A stretch of DNA of 64,000 bases, taken from contig JAHBXH010000001.1 in assembly GCA_019636555.1 (NCBI GenBank), positions 1,646,928-1,710,927 on the forward strand, in the 5' to 3' direction. The DNA is from Phycisphaeraceae bacterium. Its GTDB lineage: Bacteria > Planctomycetota > Phycisphaerae > Phycisphaerales > UBA1924. Below the pieces are notes generated by a model that was not told the DNA's origin, made no database searches, and saw only the letters and a list, made by a program, of their open reading frames with translations. The position numbers and the translations under genes are program-made. This document shows positions 18,072 to 26,325 of this stretch, piece after piece (position 1 is the first letter of the stretch; each line of letters starts with the position of its first letter).

Positions 18072-18932
18072 TCAGCTTGTCGCGTGTGGCGACGTCGGCG
18101 TCGGGTTTGCGGGTTTGGCGGCGGGCGCCGCACGCAAGCCCACGCGGCGTTCCGCGACCATCTGGACGTACGTCTCGGCCGCGGTCTGTATCGAAGCGCC
18201 GAGCTGCGCGATCGGGCGGGCGAACGGAGGCGGCTTGTCGGTCAATCCGAGCAAATCCTGAAGGACGAGCACCTGCCCGTGCGTGGAGTTGCCGGCGCCG
18301 ATGCCGATCACCGGGACTGTCGTCGCCTTCAGGACCTCTTCTGCGACGGCATCGGGCACGGCTTCGATCAGGAGCATGACCGCTCCGGCCTGCTCGAGCG
18401 CAACGGCGTCGGCTACGATCTGTGCCGCTTGCTTTGGAGTCTTGCCCGTTGCCGTGTAACCACCCGTGAGAGCGACCTGCTGCGGACGGGTGCCGACGTG
18501 AGCGCAGATGGGAATACCCGCGCGGGTCATCTTGTTCACGAGCGGCGCGAACGTCGAATCGGACTCGATCTTGACGATGTCGGCGAGACCTTCGGTGAGA
18601 AAGCGACCGGCGTTTTTCATGGCGTCGCTCTCATTCGTGTGATACGAGAGAAACGGCATGTCGGCCATGACGAAAGTGAAAGGAGCGCCGCGCTTCACCC
18701 CTGCGGTCAGCGCAACGAGAACATCCAGGGGCATGTCGATGGTGCGCGAATAGCCGAGGATCATTTCCGCGGCGGTATCGCCGACGAGGAGGATGTGGAC
18801 TCCGGCGCGTTCGAGCCATCGCGCGGTCGTCGCGTCATAACAGGTCAGAGCGGCGAAGGGTTCGCGATCGGAAGCCATCTTCCGAAGCGTCTTGATCGTG
18901 ACCGGCTGGCGTGGCGGCTCGTGCGTGTTCAC
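18072..18932 (-). CDS. panB: 3-methyl-2-oxobutanoate hydroxymethyltransferase
   Basis: First step of pantothenate synthesis: transfers a hydroxymethyl group from methylenetetrahydrofolate to ketoisovalerate. The 286-residue protein is read from GTG 18932. PanB hallmarks are ALTCYDATTARWLE, ILLVGDTAAEMILGY (metal Asp), MPFLSYH, KIESDS, CAHVGTRPQ and VIGIGAG. The start is set by the typical N-terminal TIKTLRKM block and by a TACCAT -10 box 7 nt upstream. It runs toward htrA with a 307-bp gap. panC is not in the window. Confidence 0.93.
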   Translation of the reverse strand: MNTHEPPRQPVTIKTLRKMASDREPFAALTCYDATTARWLERAGVHILLVGDTAAEMILGYSRTIDMPLDVLVALTAGVKRGAPFTFVMADMPFLSYHTNESDAMKNAGRFLTEGLADIVKIESDSTFAPLVNKMTRAGIPICAHVGTRPQQVALTGGYTATGKTPKQAAQIVADAVALEQAGAVMLLIEAVPDAVAEEVLKATTVPVIGIGAGNSTHGQVLVLQDLLGLTDKPPPFARPIAQLGASIQTAAETYVQMVAERRVGLRAAPAAKPANPTPTSPHATS

Positions 18933-18939
18933 GGCAAAA

Positions 18940-18945
18940 ATGGTA
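18940..18945 (-). promoter_or_regulatory. -10 box abutting panB start
   Basis: TACCAT on the minus strand lies 7 nt before the GTG at 18932, consistent with a leaderless transcript. The box lies just left of the end of polX (18980). Confidence 0.4.
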
Positions 18946-18979
18946 TGCGGGGAGAGAGAGCGAGCGGCTGACTCGGGAA

Positions 18980-20905
18980 CTACCGCTTGGACTGGAGCCA
19001 CTTCAGAAGCTTGTCGCGCGACCAGGCGTTGATGCACAAGTCGGGGGTGAGCATGCCGCGGCGCGCCGTCGAGATCCCGAAGCGAAGGTTTTCGAAATCG
19101 GACGATTCGTGATCATCGCAGTCGATCGCGATGAGCGTGCCCGCGTGGGTCGCGGCACGCACATGGATGTCGCGCAGATCCAGCCTCATCCAGTGGGCAT
19201 TGATCTCGAGCGCGGTGTTGTGCTGCTTTGCCGCGGCGATCAGCTCGTTCATATCGGGTTCGAGTCCGCGGCGGCGGTTGATCAAACGGCCGGTCGGGTG
19301 CCCGATGATGTGGACGAGCGGGTGGGAAATCGCCTTGAGCAGACGCTTTGTGGCGGCCGCGGGTTCCTGCGAGAGCGCCGCGTGTGGGCTTGCGACCACG
19401 ATGTCGAGTTCGGCGAGGAGATCATCATCAAAGTCGAGCGAGCCGTCGGCGAGGATGTCGACTTCCGAGCCTGCGAGCACGCGGATGTCGAGGCCCTCGG
19501 ACTTGAGAGCCTTGTTGATGTTCTGCACGAGCGTGATCTGGGCGCGCAAGCGATCGGGCGAGAGTCCGTTCGCGACGGCGGAGCTCTTGGAGTGATCGGT
19601 CACGGCGATCGTGTGGAAACCGCGCTTGATCGCGTTGTCGACGAGTTCACGCATCGACATCCGTCCGTCGCTGTCGGTGGTGTGCGCGTGGAGATCGCAC
19701 TTGATATCCGCGAGTTCGATGAGCGCCGGAACTCTGCCCGTTTTCTCGAATTCGGCGATGTCGGCGGGGTGCTCGCGCAACTCGGGCGGGATGTACGGAA
19801 GGCGCAGCGCCTTGTAGATGTCGTGTTCGGTTTTGGAGGCGACCGGCTTGATGCCGCGGTCCTGGGGAGGCGTCTCTTCGTCGTCTTCCGGAAAGAGGCC
19901 GTACTCGTTGAGCGTTTGTGACTGCGCGAGCGCGCGCTGGCGAAGAGTGACGTTGTGATCCTTCGAGCCAGTGAAGTACATGAGTGCCGCGCCGAACGAG
20001 CGCTCCGGGATTACCCGCACATCCACCTGCATCGTCGGCTCTTTGGCGTGTTCATCCGGGCCGCCGCCCTTCCATCGTCCGGAATGAAGGTTGATCACGG
20101 CCCGAACCGAGGCGCGAGTCGGTCCCTTGGAGATGATTTGACGAACATCGGGGAGCGAGCAGAACGCTTCGACGACGGGATGGGTTTCGTCGCCCTTTGT
20201 CTTCGTCGGAGAAGCCTTCGTGCCGCTCGTCGATTTCTTTTTGGGTGTTGTGGATGGTGCGGCGGCGCTGTCGGCATCGGGGACCATCACGAGCAGATCG
20301 ATATCCGCGATGGTTTCCTTGCCGCGGCGGAGCGAGCCGGCGACTTCAACGCGGCGCACTCCTTTGACGGCGCGGATTTCATCCGCGATCCGTTCCGCCA
20401 TCGGCAGCGCGAGCCCGAGCGCGATCCGGCGCGTGGCTTCCTCGCCGAGCGCCAGCCCGCCCTTGATCTTTTCGACCGCCTTCTCTCCCATCCGCGGCAG
20501 TGTCAGCAGCGAGCCGTTTTCGATCGCCGCTTTGAGCGAGGCGACGTCGGTGATGTGCAGGTCCTGCCACATCGCGCGAACTGTCTTTGGGCCCAGCCCC
20601 GGGATATCGAGGATCTCGAGCAATCCGGGCGGCACTTCCTTGAGCATCTTCTCGTGCTCGGCGATGCGCGGCGTTCCCTTGGCTGCGGTCGCGGAAAACT
20701 CGAGGATCTTGTCGGCGATTTTGTCTCCGATGCCGTCGAGCTCCGTCAGCGCGGATTTGTCCATGCTTTCAATCGGCGTCGCCAGCGATTCGACGATGCG
20801 TGCGGCACGCGAATGCGCGATCGCCTTGAACTGATTCTCTCCGAGCAACTCCAGCAGCCTGGACATTTCGTGGAGCCGTTCGGCGACCGCTTCGTTCAAG
20901 GACAT
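18980..20905 (-). CDS. polX: DNA polymerase/3'-5' exonuclease PolX
   Basis: Family X repair polymerase fused to a PHP domain, 641 residues, cytoplasmic. The N-terminal HhH region (ESMDKSALTELDGIGDKIADKI) precedes a polymerase palm with VAGSLRRGKETIADIDLLV (metal Asp pair). The C-terminal PHP phosphoesterase has DLHAHTTDSDG, VTDHSKS and EVDI. Compared with Bacillus PolX (about 570 residues) it has an insert near 226-250 (TKKKSTSGTKASPTKTK), a lysine/threonine-rich linker. It acts in base-excision-type gap filling. Confidence 0.92.
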   Translation of the reverse strand: MSLNEAVAERLHEMSRLLELLGENQFKAIAHSRAARIVESLATPIESMDKSALTELDGIGDKIADKILEFSATAAKGTPRIAEHEKMLKEVPPGLLEILDIPGLGPKTVRAMWQDLHITDVASLKAAIENGSLLTLPRMGEKAVEKIKGGLALGEEATRRIALGLALPMAERIADEIRAVKGVRRVEVAGSLRRGKETIADIDLLVMVPDADSAAAPSTTPKKKSTSGTKASPTKTKGDETHPVVEAFCSLPDVRQIISKGPTRASVRAVINLHSGRWKGGGPDEHAKEPTMQVDVRVIPERSFGAALMYFTGSKDHNVTLRQRALAQSQTLNEYGLFPEDDEETPPQDRGIKPVASKTEHDIYKALRLPYIPPELREHPADIAEFEKTGRVPALIELADIKCDLHAHTTDSDGRMSMRELVDNAIKRGFHTIAVTDHSKSSAVANGLSPDRLRAQITLVQNINKALKSEGLDIRVLAGSEVDILADGSLDFDDDLLAELDIVVASPHAALSQEPAAATKRLLKAISHPLVHIIGHPTGRLINRRRGLEPDMNELIAAAKQHNTALEINAHWMRLDLRDIHVRAATHAGTLIAIDCDDHESSDFENLRFGISTARRGMLTPDLCINAWSRDKLLKWLQSKR

Positions 20906-20910
20906 AGCGG

Positions 20911-20916
20911 ACGATA
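20911..20916 (-). promoter_or_regulatory. -10-like box abutting polX start
   Basis: TATCGT on the minus strand lies 5 nt before the ATG at 20905. The recG stop (20922) is immediately upstream, so polX may also be co-transcribed with recG. Confidence 0.35.
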
Positions 20917-20921
20917 GGAGT

Positions 20922-23030
20922 TCAGCCGACGGCGACGAGGCCGAGTTCGGTGCCGAATGTCTTCATCATCCTGCGCAGCACGAGTTCTTCGCCGGGCGCC
21001 GCGAGCGACGGCGAACGCTCGATCCACTCGCGTGCATCGTGGCGCGCGAGTTCGAGCAGGTTGCGATCGCGGGAAAGATCGGCGACGCGGAGTGAGGAGA
21101 GGCCTGACTGGCGGGCGTCGAAAAAGCCGCCCGAGCCTCGAATCTGCCAATCGCCCTCGGCGAGCCGGAATCCATCGGTTGTTTCAACGAGGAGCTGCAA
21201 CCGGGGATTGACGTCGCCGGCGCTGGATTCGGGCTCGTCGGCAATGAGCACACAAACGCCGGGCTTGTTTCCTCGTCCAACGCGACCACGCAATTGGTGC
21301 AACTGCGCCAGGCCGAAACGATCGGCGTGCTCGATGACCATCACCGTCGCATCGGGCACGTCGACACCGACTTCGACGATCGTCGTTGCGATCAGGCAGC
21401 GGATCTCGCCCGCGCGGAACTTCGCCATGGTCGTCGCCCGGGCATCGGACTTCATTCTCCCGTGCAGCGCTGCGATCGGCACCGAGCGAAAAGCGCCCGA
21501 TTCCAGCTCTTTGACCAGTTCCCGCACGCCGGTGACCGTTGCCGCGGAATCCGTGGCTTCGCGCGAATCGATGGCGGGAACAACCACGAACGCCTGTTCG
21601 CCCTTGTTGATGCGCTCGCGCGCGAAGGTGTAGACGTCCGCGCGTTTGCTTCGCGGGACCAGCCGGGTCTTGATTGCCGCGCGGCCCGGGGGCAAGCCCC
21701 CGATCACCGTCACGTCGAGATCGCCGAACATCGTGAGGGCGAGTGTGCGCGGGATGGGGGTCGCCGTCATCACGACGACATGGGGCGTGAGATTCGGGTC
21801 GTTTGTCTTCGCGCGCAACGCCGCCCGCTGGTGCACGCCGAAGCGGTGCTGCTCATCGATGATGGCGAGCGCCAGGCTCTTGAACTTGACGTGTTCTTGA
21901 AGGAGCGCGTGCGTGCCGATGATGATTCCCGCCTTGCCCGAGGCGATGTCCTTGCGCACTTGTTCGCCGTCGTTCTTTGAGCCGGTGAGCAGCCGCACAT
22001 CCACTTTCGAGTCTTTGAGAACGGACTCGATCGTCGCGAGATGTTGCTCCGCGAGCAATTCGGTCGGCGCCATCAGCGCCGCCTGGTGACCCGATGCGAC
22101 CGCCATGAGCATCGCGTAGAGCGCAACCGCGGTCTTTCCGGAACCGACATCGCCTTGGAGCAGCCGGTTGGTCGGTGTCGCGAGCGTCAGGTCGCGGGCG
22201 ATCTCGGAGACGGCGTGATTCTGCTCCGGCGTGAAAGCAAAGGGAAATCGGGCGCGAATCCGCCGGTCGATCGCATCGGTGAGCTGGAGCGCCGGGGCGC
22301 GCATGCGTCGTCGCAGATGTTCGCGCTTCATCTGTACGCCGAGCTGGAGCAGAAGCAATTCGTCGTACGCGAGCCGGCGCCGACCCTCCGTTGCGTCTCC
22401 TTCGTTCGCAGGGCGATGGACCAGCTCGTACGCTCGCGCGAGCGCCGGCATCTCCCGTTTGGTGAGCAGCGGCGCGGGGAGGTGGTCTTTCAAGAGTGGG
22501 AGCGCGAGATCGAGCGTCGCGCTGATGGCCGCTTCGATCGCCGGCGATTTGATTCGCTCGCTCGCGGAATACACCGGGCGGATTCTCGATTTGGCACGCT
22601 CCGGCTCGGAATCGTCCTGCAAGATGTCGAACTTTGGATTGGCGATCTGCAGCCCGGGGCCGTAGCGAGTGGCCTTTCCTTGGACGCGCAGACGCATCCC
22701 CGGCTTGATCTTGTCGCGCATGTAGAGCGCGTTGAACCACACGAGATCGAGCCGCTGACCGTTCTCCATGAGCGCGGCCTCGAAGCGTTTGGGGCGACGC
22801 AGCACGACGCGGGTCGCAGTAATCTCGCCTCGCGCGCTCACGATGTGGCCCGCTTCCAGATCTTCCACCGGAGCCTCGGCTTCGAGGCGCTCATGACGAA
22901 GGGGCAGATACGCGATCAGTTTTCCCAGGTTGGTCAGGCCGAGTTCGCGCAGGCCCGCGATCGAGCGCGCGGGAACACCGGGCAGATCTTCGATGCGTGT
23001 GCTGAGAGTTATGACACGTGCCGGACGCAT
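20922..23030 (-). CDS. recG: ATP-dependent DNA helicase RecG
   Basis: Branch-migrating helicase that remodels stalled forks. It has 702 residues from ATG 23030, chosen over a longer frame because TATCGT lies 8 nt upstream. An N-terminal wedge/OB domain (IAYLPLRHERLEAEA..., SARGEITAT) is followed by SF2 motifs: LLQGDVGSGKT (Walker A), DEQHRFGV (DExH), TATPIPRTLA, and QLRGRVGRG (motif VI). Length is near the family norm. The stop lies 17 bp before polX, making a recG-polX repair unit. Confidence 0.95.
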   Translation of the reverse strand: MRPARVITLSTRIEDLPGVPARSIAGLRELGLTNLGKLIAYLPLRHERLEAEAPVEDLEAGHIVSARGEITATRVVLRRPKRFEAALMENGQRLDLVWFNALYMRDKIKPGMRLRVQGKATRYGPGLQIANPKFDILQDDSEPERAKSRIRPVYSASERIKSPAIEAAISATLDLALPLLKDHLPAPLLTKREMPALARAYELVHRPANEGDATEGRRRLAYDELLLLQLGVQMKREHLRRRMRAPALQLTDAIDRRIRARFPFAFTPEQNHAVSEIARDLTLATPTNRLLQGDVGSGKTAVALYAMLMAVASGHQAALMAPTELLAEQHLATIESVLKDSKVDVRLLTGSKNDGEQVRKDIASGKAGIIIGTHALLQEHVKFKSLALAIIDEQHRFGVHQRAALRAKTNDPNLTPHVVVMTATPIPRTLALTMFGDLDVTVIGGLPPGRAAIKTRLVPRSKRADVYTFARERINKGEQAFVVVPAIDSREATDSAATVTGVRELVKELESGAFRSVPIAALHGRMKSDARATTMAKFRAGEIRCLIATTIVEVGVDVPDATVMVIEHADRFGLAQLHQLRGRVGRGNKPGVCVLIADEPESSAGDVNPRLQLLVETTDGFRLAEGDWQIRGSGGFFDARQSGLSSLRVADLSRDRNLLELARHDAREWIERSPSLAAPGEELVLRRMMKTFGTELGLVAVG

Positions 23031-23038
23031 TTCGAAAC

Positions 23039-23044
23039 ACGATA
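23039..23044 (-). promoter_or_regulatory. -10-like box near recG start
   Basis: TATCGT on the minus strand lies 8 nt before the ATG at 23030, just left of the stop of the upstream DUF971 gene. Confidence 0.35.
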
Positions 23045-23064
23045 CTCGGCCGTCGACGACCGCG

Positions 23065-23433
23065 TCACGCCTGAGGCGGGGCCTGAGGTCGATCAGGATC
23101 AATCGACCTCAGGTAGACCCACGAATAAATTCCGCTGGAGTGGCCATCCGAAAACTCGATTTTGATGGCGTAGTTTCCGACGAGCGAGGCGCCGGTCGCC
23201 TGGACCGGTCCCGAGCCGCCACGCGAAGGAAGAACCGTGAGCGGATTCGAGGCCATCTCTTCGCGTAACTGGCGCATGTCCGCCGAAGGGGACATGCGCC
23301 GGAGGTACGCGATCGGGTAATAGGACGTGGTTCCATCCGACCAGCGAATCGTGAGACCTTTATCCTTCTTCAAGTCGATCTGGGAGGGCGACGGAGAATC
23401 GGAGGGGGCGGGGGTGGGGGTGGGGGTGGTCAT
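23065..23433 (-). CDS. DUF971-domain protein
   Basis: Small protein of 122 residues from ATG 23433 (a TTG 15 bp upstream is also possible). The DUF971 fold, also called the gamma-butyrobetaine hydroxylase N-terminal-like domain, is clear: LTIRWSDGTTSYYP, LR...CP-like position occupied by MSP, and VGNYAIKIEFSDGHSSGIYSW. Stand-alone DUF971 proteins occur next to Fe-S assembly genes in many bacteria; here it lies upstream of recG. The N-terminus (TPTPTPAPSDSPSPS) is low-complexity and coded by a GGGGGTGGGGGTG tract. Function unknown. Confidence 0.8.
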   Translation of the reverse strand: MTTPTPTPAPSDSPSPSQIDLKKDKGLTIRWSDGTTSYYPIAYLRRMSPSADMRQLREEMASNPLTVLPSRGGSGPVQATGASLVGNYAIKIEFSDGHSSGIYSWVYLRSIDPDRPQAPPQA

Positions 23434-23506
23434 GGCAAATGCCGACAAGGACTTTATGATTCAACCCGCCGAACTTCCGGACGTTTTTCGGCGCTTCAGG
23501 AAGAGC

Positions 23507-24514
23507 ATGATGCGAGCAATACTGATCGGGATCGTCACGTTGTCCGTCATCGGGCCCACGCACTGGGCTCAGGCGCAGAGGCCCGCGCCGACCCCGTCTT
23601 CGTGGAAAGAATTCAAGCCGAAGAAACTCGCTCCGATCGACCGGTCGAGCGTTTCGGGCGAGGGCCCGCAGCCGGTCATCATCATCGCCGAACTCGGCTG
23701 CGACGAGAACACCTATTCGGAATTCGCGAAGCGTCACGCCGAGCGGTTTACCACGCACACCGTCGTGCTTCCCGGCTCGGTTCCGGGGAGCGCGGCGCCG
23801 CCGCTCGACAGGGGACAGATTCTCGATCCGGAGTGGCTCGTGAATGCCGCGGACGCGATCCGCGAATATGCCGGCCAGCACAAGATCGAAAAGCCGATCG
23901 TCATCGGACAGGGCGCCGGCGGCATGGTCGCGTACATGCTCGCGATCCGCGATCCCGATTTTGCACGAGGGTACGCGATCATCAACACGCTTCCCGCGCC
24001 CTCGATCGGGGGACCGGGGCGCATCCCGCTACCCGAGCAGCGCAGCGCGCAAGTGGACAAGCTGGAACGCAACACTATTCTCAGCATGACCCAGTCCACC
24101 TGGGCCAATAGAGCGCAGTCATTGCTCCCTCTGCAGACCACCGATCCGAAACGCGTCGAGTCGATGCTGCCCATGATCGCGGCGGCTCCGATCAGCGCCG
24201 TGCGCCGGTATTCGCTCGAACCGCTGTATCTGGATTTGCGAGAAGATCTGAATGACACCCAGTCGCCGATTCTGATCTACGCAACTCTCCCCAGCTGGGT
24301 GAGAGAAAACGATCGGGCGATGCTGATCGCGGCGTTCCGCAATGCGGGATACAACCATCCGAACGTCCGAGTGGAACTCGTGGACGGGGCGCGCTCGTGG
24401 TTCATTCTGGATGAACCCGAGCGGTTCGATACGCCCATGCTTACGTTCTTTGGGTTTCAGCCGCGCCCGGAGCCGGCCAAGAGCGACGCGCCGGCCGAAG
24501 CGGAGAAAAAGTGA
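23507..24514 (+). CDS. Secreted alpha/beta-hydrolase-like protein with altered catalytic residues
   Basis: Protein of 335 residues. The tandem ATG at 23507/23510 has AGGA upstream. The signal peptide is IVTLSVIGPTHWAQA. The fold signature is alpha/beta hydrolase: VIIIAELGCDENTYSEF at the first strand and IVIGQGAGGMVAYMLA at the nucleophile elbow. The elbow is GQGAG instead of GxSxG, so the catalytic Ser is replaced by Gly. Near the C-terminus the usual GH..LE.PE.F reads GARSWFILDEPERF, so the catalytic His also seems lost. A non-enzymatic or binding role is inferred. It is coupled to pyrF by a GTGA overlap. Confidence 0.7.
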   Translation: MMRAILIGIVTLSVIGPTHWAQAQRPAPTPSSWKEFKPKKLAPIDRSSVSGEGPQPVIIIAELGCDENTYSEFAKRHAERFTTHTVVLPGSVPGSAAPPLDRGQILDPEWLVNAADAIREYAGQHKIEKPIVIGQGAGGMVAYMLAIRDPDFARGYAIINTLPAPSIGGPGRIPLPEQRSAQVDKLERNTILSMTQSTWANRAQSLLPLQTTDPKRVESMLPMIAAAPISAVRRYSLEPLYLDLREDLNDTQSPILIYATLPSWVRENDRAMLIAAFRNAGYNHPNVRVELVDGARSWFILDEPERFDTPMLTFFGFQPRPEPAKSDAPAEAEKK

Positions 24515-25380
24515 TCGGCACCCCGACAAATGCCGCGGACGTGCTGTGCGCGGCCGTCCGCGCGGCCGGATCCCCGGTTTGCGTCGGACTCGACCCGGTG
24601 CTCGAGAGCATTCCGGGCGACATCGGCGAGGCTGCGCCGCACGATCGGATCGAGAGTTTTTCGCGCGGTGTGCTCGAGGCGGTCCGCGGCATTTCGCCGG
24701 CGATCAAATTCCAGTCGGCCTGCTATGAGCGCTACGGGTGGCAGGGCGTGCGTGCGCTCGAGAATGCGATGAAAATCGCGCGCGATCTGGGCTTTGTCGT
24801 TATCCTCGACGCCAAACGCGGTGACATCGGAATCAGCGCCACGCACTACGCCGCGGCGGCATGCAATGCCGGAGCGCATTTCATCACCGTGAACGGATAC
24901 CTCGGTGTGAGCGGTATCCAGCCGTTCTTGAAAGAAAAACTCGGCGTTTTCGTGCTCGTGCGTACGAGTAATCCGGACAGCGCGGCAATCCAGGCTGAGG
25001 CCTTGAAAGCAGGCGGCACAGTCGCCGATTTGATGGCTTCAAGCGTCAGCCGGCTCGGTACGACGAGCCTGGGTTCGTGTGGGTTGAGCGATGTCGGGGC
25101 CGTGGTCGGGGCGACACAATCCTCGGAGGGAGCGGCGCTTCGGCGGAACATGCCCGATCAGATTCTTCTGATACCCGGCTTCGGCGCGCAAGGAGGAAAA
25201 GCCGACGACATCCGCTCGATGGTCAGACCAAGCCAGAGTTTCGAACATGCAGGAGTGCTCGTGACCGCGAGTCGATCGGTGATTTATCCGGAACGCGGCG
25301 GAATTCCGTGGCAGGACGCCATCCGCGCTGCCGCGGTGGATTTCGCCACACAGATCCGGACTGTGACGACCGTCGGCTGA
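24511..25380 (+). CDS. pyrF: Orotidine 5'-phosphate decarboxylase (subfamily 2)
   Basis: Last step of UMP synthesis. The 289-residue protein starts at a GTG overlapping the previous stop. It carries CVGLDP at the N-terminus, AIKFQSACYE, and the catalytic ILDAKRGDI (Asp-Lys-x-x-Asp). The late GFGAQGGKADD phosphate-binding loop is also present. The length (about 275-300) and the SACYERYGW block identify the PyrF_sub2 (mycobacterial-type) branch. Pyrimidine synthesis neighbours are absent from the window. Confidence 0.93.
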   Translation: MIGTPTNAADVLCAAVRAAGSPVCVGLDPVLESIPGDIGEAAPHDRIESFSRGVLEAVRGISPAIKFQSACYERYGWQGVRALENAMKIARDLGFVVILDAKRGDIGISATHYAAAACNAGAHFITVNGYLGVSGIQPFLKEKLGVFVLVRTSNPDSAAIQAEALKAGGTVADLMASSVSRLGTTSLGSCGLSDVGAVVGATQSSEGAALRRNMPDQILLIPGFGAQGGKADDIRSMVRPSQSFEHAGVLVTASRSVIYPERGGIPWQDAIRAAAVDFATQIRTVTTVG

Positions 25381-25390
25381 TGACGATTTT

Positions 25391-25459
25391 TCAGTCGCCG
25401 ATCAACAACGCTGCCAGCACCCCGACAGTGGTCCAGACAACGAATCGAATGTAAAACAC
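25391..25459 (-). CDS. Candidate 22-residue membrane peptide
   Basis: GTG-initiated 23-codon frame encoding FYIRFVVWTTVGVLAALLIGD after the initiator. This is a single hydrophobic helix with a basic N-terminal residue and an Asp at the end. GGAGGAG lies about 6 nt upstream, one of the best SD sequences in the window. A perfect inverted repeat (25501-25518) and a plausible promoter (25529-25556) lie further upstream, so the locus has all parts of a transcription unit. No homologue is recognised. It could be a small membrane regulator, or chance. Confidence 0.45.
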   Translation of the reverse strand: MFYIRFVVWTTVGVLAALLIGD

Positions 25460-25500
25460 CTTTGCTCCTCCTCGGGCCGCGGGCGATCCTCACCCACAAA

Positions 25501-25518
25501 CATGAGAAAACGCTCATG
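25501..25518. promoter_or_regulatory. Perfect inverted repeat, possible operator or 5'-UTR hairpin
   Basis: CATGAG-AAAACG-CTCATG lies between the predicted promoter and the 22-residue ORF. It could be an operator or an RNA hairpin in the leader. Confidence 0.45.
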
Positions 25519-25528
25519 CTTCTGATGA

Positions 25529-25556
25529 AGATTATCTCATCTGGTCGCGTTCGCAA
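25529..25556 (-). promoter_or_regulatory. Predicted sigma70-type promoter
   Basis: Minus strand: -35 TTGCGA (25551-25556), 16-bp spacer, -10 TAATCT (25529-25534), with an overlapping GATAAT. It points toward the 22-residue ORF; no other minus-strand gene lies in between. Confidence 0.4.
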
Positions 25557-25687
25557 CCATTTTCCGACAAAAGCCCAAAGATTTTAGATGGCTTGCTCGG
25601 GACATATCACCGAGGGCATGGGGGCGTGGGATTGGGTTCCGGAACTTGCGGAAAATCACCGATCCGGCGGCAGGCGTGGGGGGCCGA

Positions 25688-26248
25688 TCACATCGGCTTC
25701 TTGCTGATCGTGACGTCGTAAACCTCGAGCAGTTTTTCTTTGTCGAACACCATTTCCTGGCGCGACCGACCGACGATGTCGTATTCGGTGGTCAACTCGA
25801 TGGCGTCCACCGGACATGCTTCTTCGCACATGCCGCAGTAGATGCAGCGCAGCTCATCGATTTCGAATTTCTTGGGGTACTTTTCCCGATCGTCCCACGG
25901 GCTTTCTGCCGCCTCGATGTGAATGCAGCGAGCCGGACAGATGGTCGGGCACATCATGCACGCGACGCACTTCACGCGTCCGGCCTCGTCTCGATTCAGG
26001 CGGTGCACGCCCCGGAAGTTTGGCGCGTACAGGCCGCCCTTTTCGACGGGCAACTGCTCCCGGCGCTCCTCGGGGTACTGCATCGTTCGGTTGCTTTTGA
26101 CCGGGCTGAACTTCGATTGCCCGAAGCTTGTGAAGAGGTGTTTGAGCGTCGTGCCGAATCCCTTGAAGACTTCGGGCAGATAGATGCTTTCCATCGCGCC
26201 GAGCGGCTTGGGAGTCAGGCGGAGAATGTCTTGTTCTCGAACGGTCAT
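25688..26248 (-). CDS. nuoI: NADH-quinone oxidoreductase subunit I-like ferredoxin protein
   Basis: Peripheral-arm subunit carrying two 4Fe-4S clusters. The protein has 186 residues from ATG 26248, a start favoured because TAGAAT lies 7 nt upstream. The two cluster motifs are CVACMMCPTICP and CIYCGMCEEACP (each CxxCxxCxxxCP). The N-terminal FKGFGTTLKHLF helix and the TMQYPEE..LP block match NuoI. The gene stands alone: no nuoH, nuoJ or other complex I gene is within reach, so split nuo genes or a NuoI-type electron carrier are both possible. Confidence 0.88.
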   Translation of the reverse strand: MTVREQDILRLTPKPLGAMESIYLPEVFKGFGTTLKHLFTSFGQSKFSPVKSNRTMQYPEERREQLPVEKGGLYAPNFRGVHRLNRDEAGRVKCVACMMCPTICPARCIHIEAAESPWDDREKYPKKFEIDELRCIYCGMCEEACPVDAIELTTEYDIVGRSRQEMVFDKEKLLEVYDVTISKKPM

Positions 26249-26255
26249 GCGGGAC

Positions 26256-26261
26256 ATTCTA
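26256..26261 (-). promoter_or_regulatory. -10 box abutting nuoI start
   Basis: TAGAAT on the minus strand lies 7 nt before the ATG at 26248. An alternative upstream ATG (26257) overlaps the box itself. Confidence 0.45.
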
Positions 26262-26313
26262 CGTTGAACCCCCGGCGATCGCGAGATTGAAAACCGAGCC
26301 GTTCCGATTCCGA

Positions 26314-26319
26314 TACAAT
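26314..26319 (+). promoter_or_regulatory. -10 box abutting next gene
   Basis: TACAAT lies 6 nt upstream of the ATG at 26326. It is a strong leaderless-type arrangement, divergent from the nuoI promoter about 50 bp away. Confidence 0.5.
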
Positions 26320-26325
26320 CTCGGC

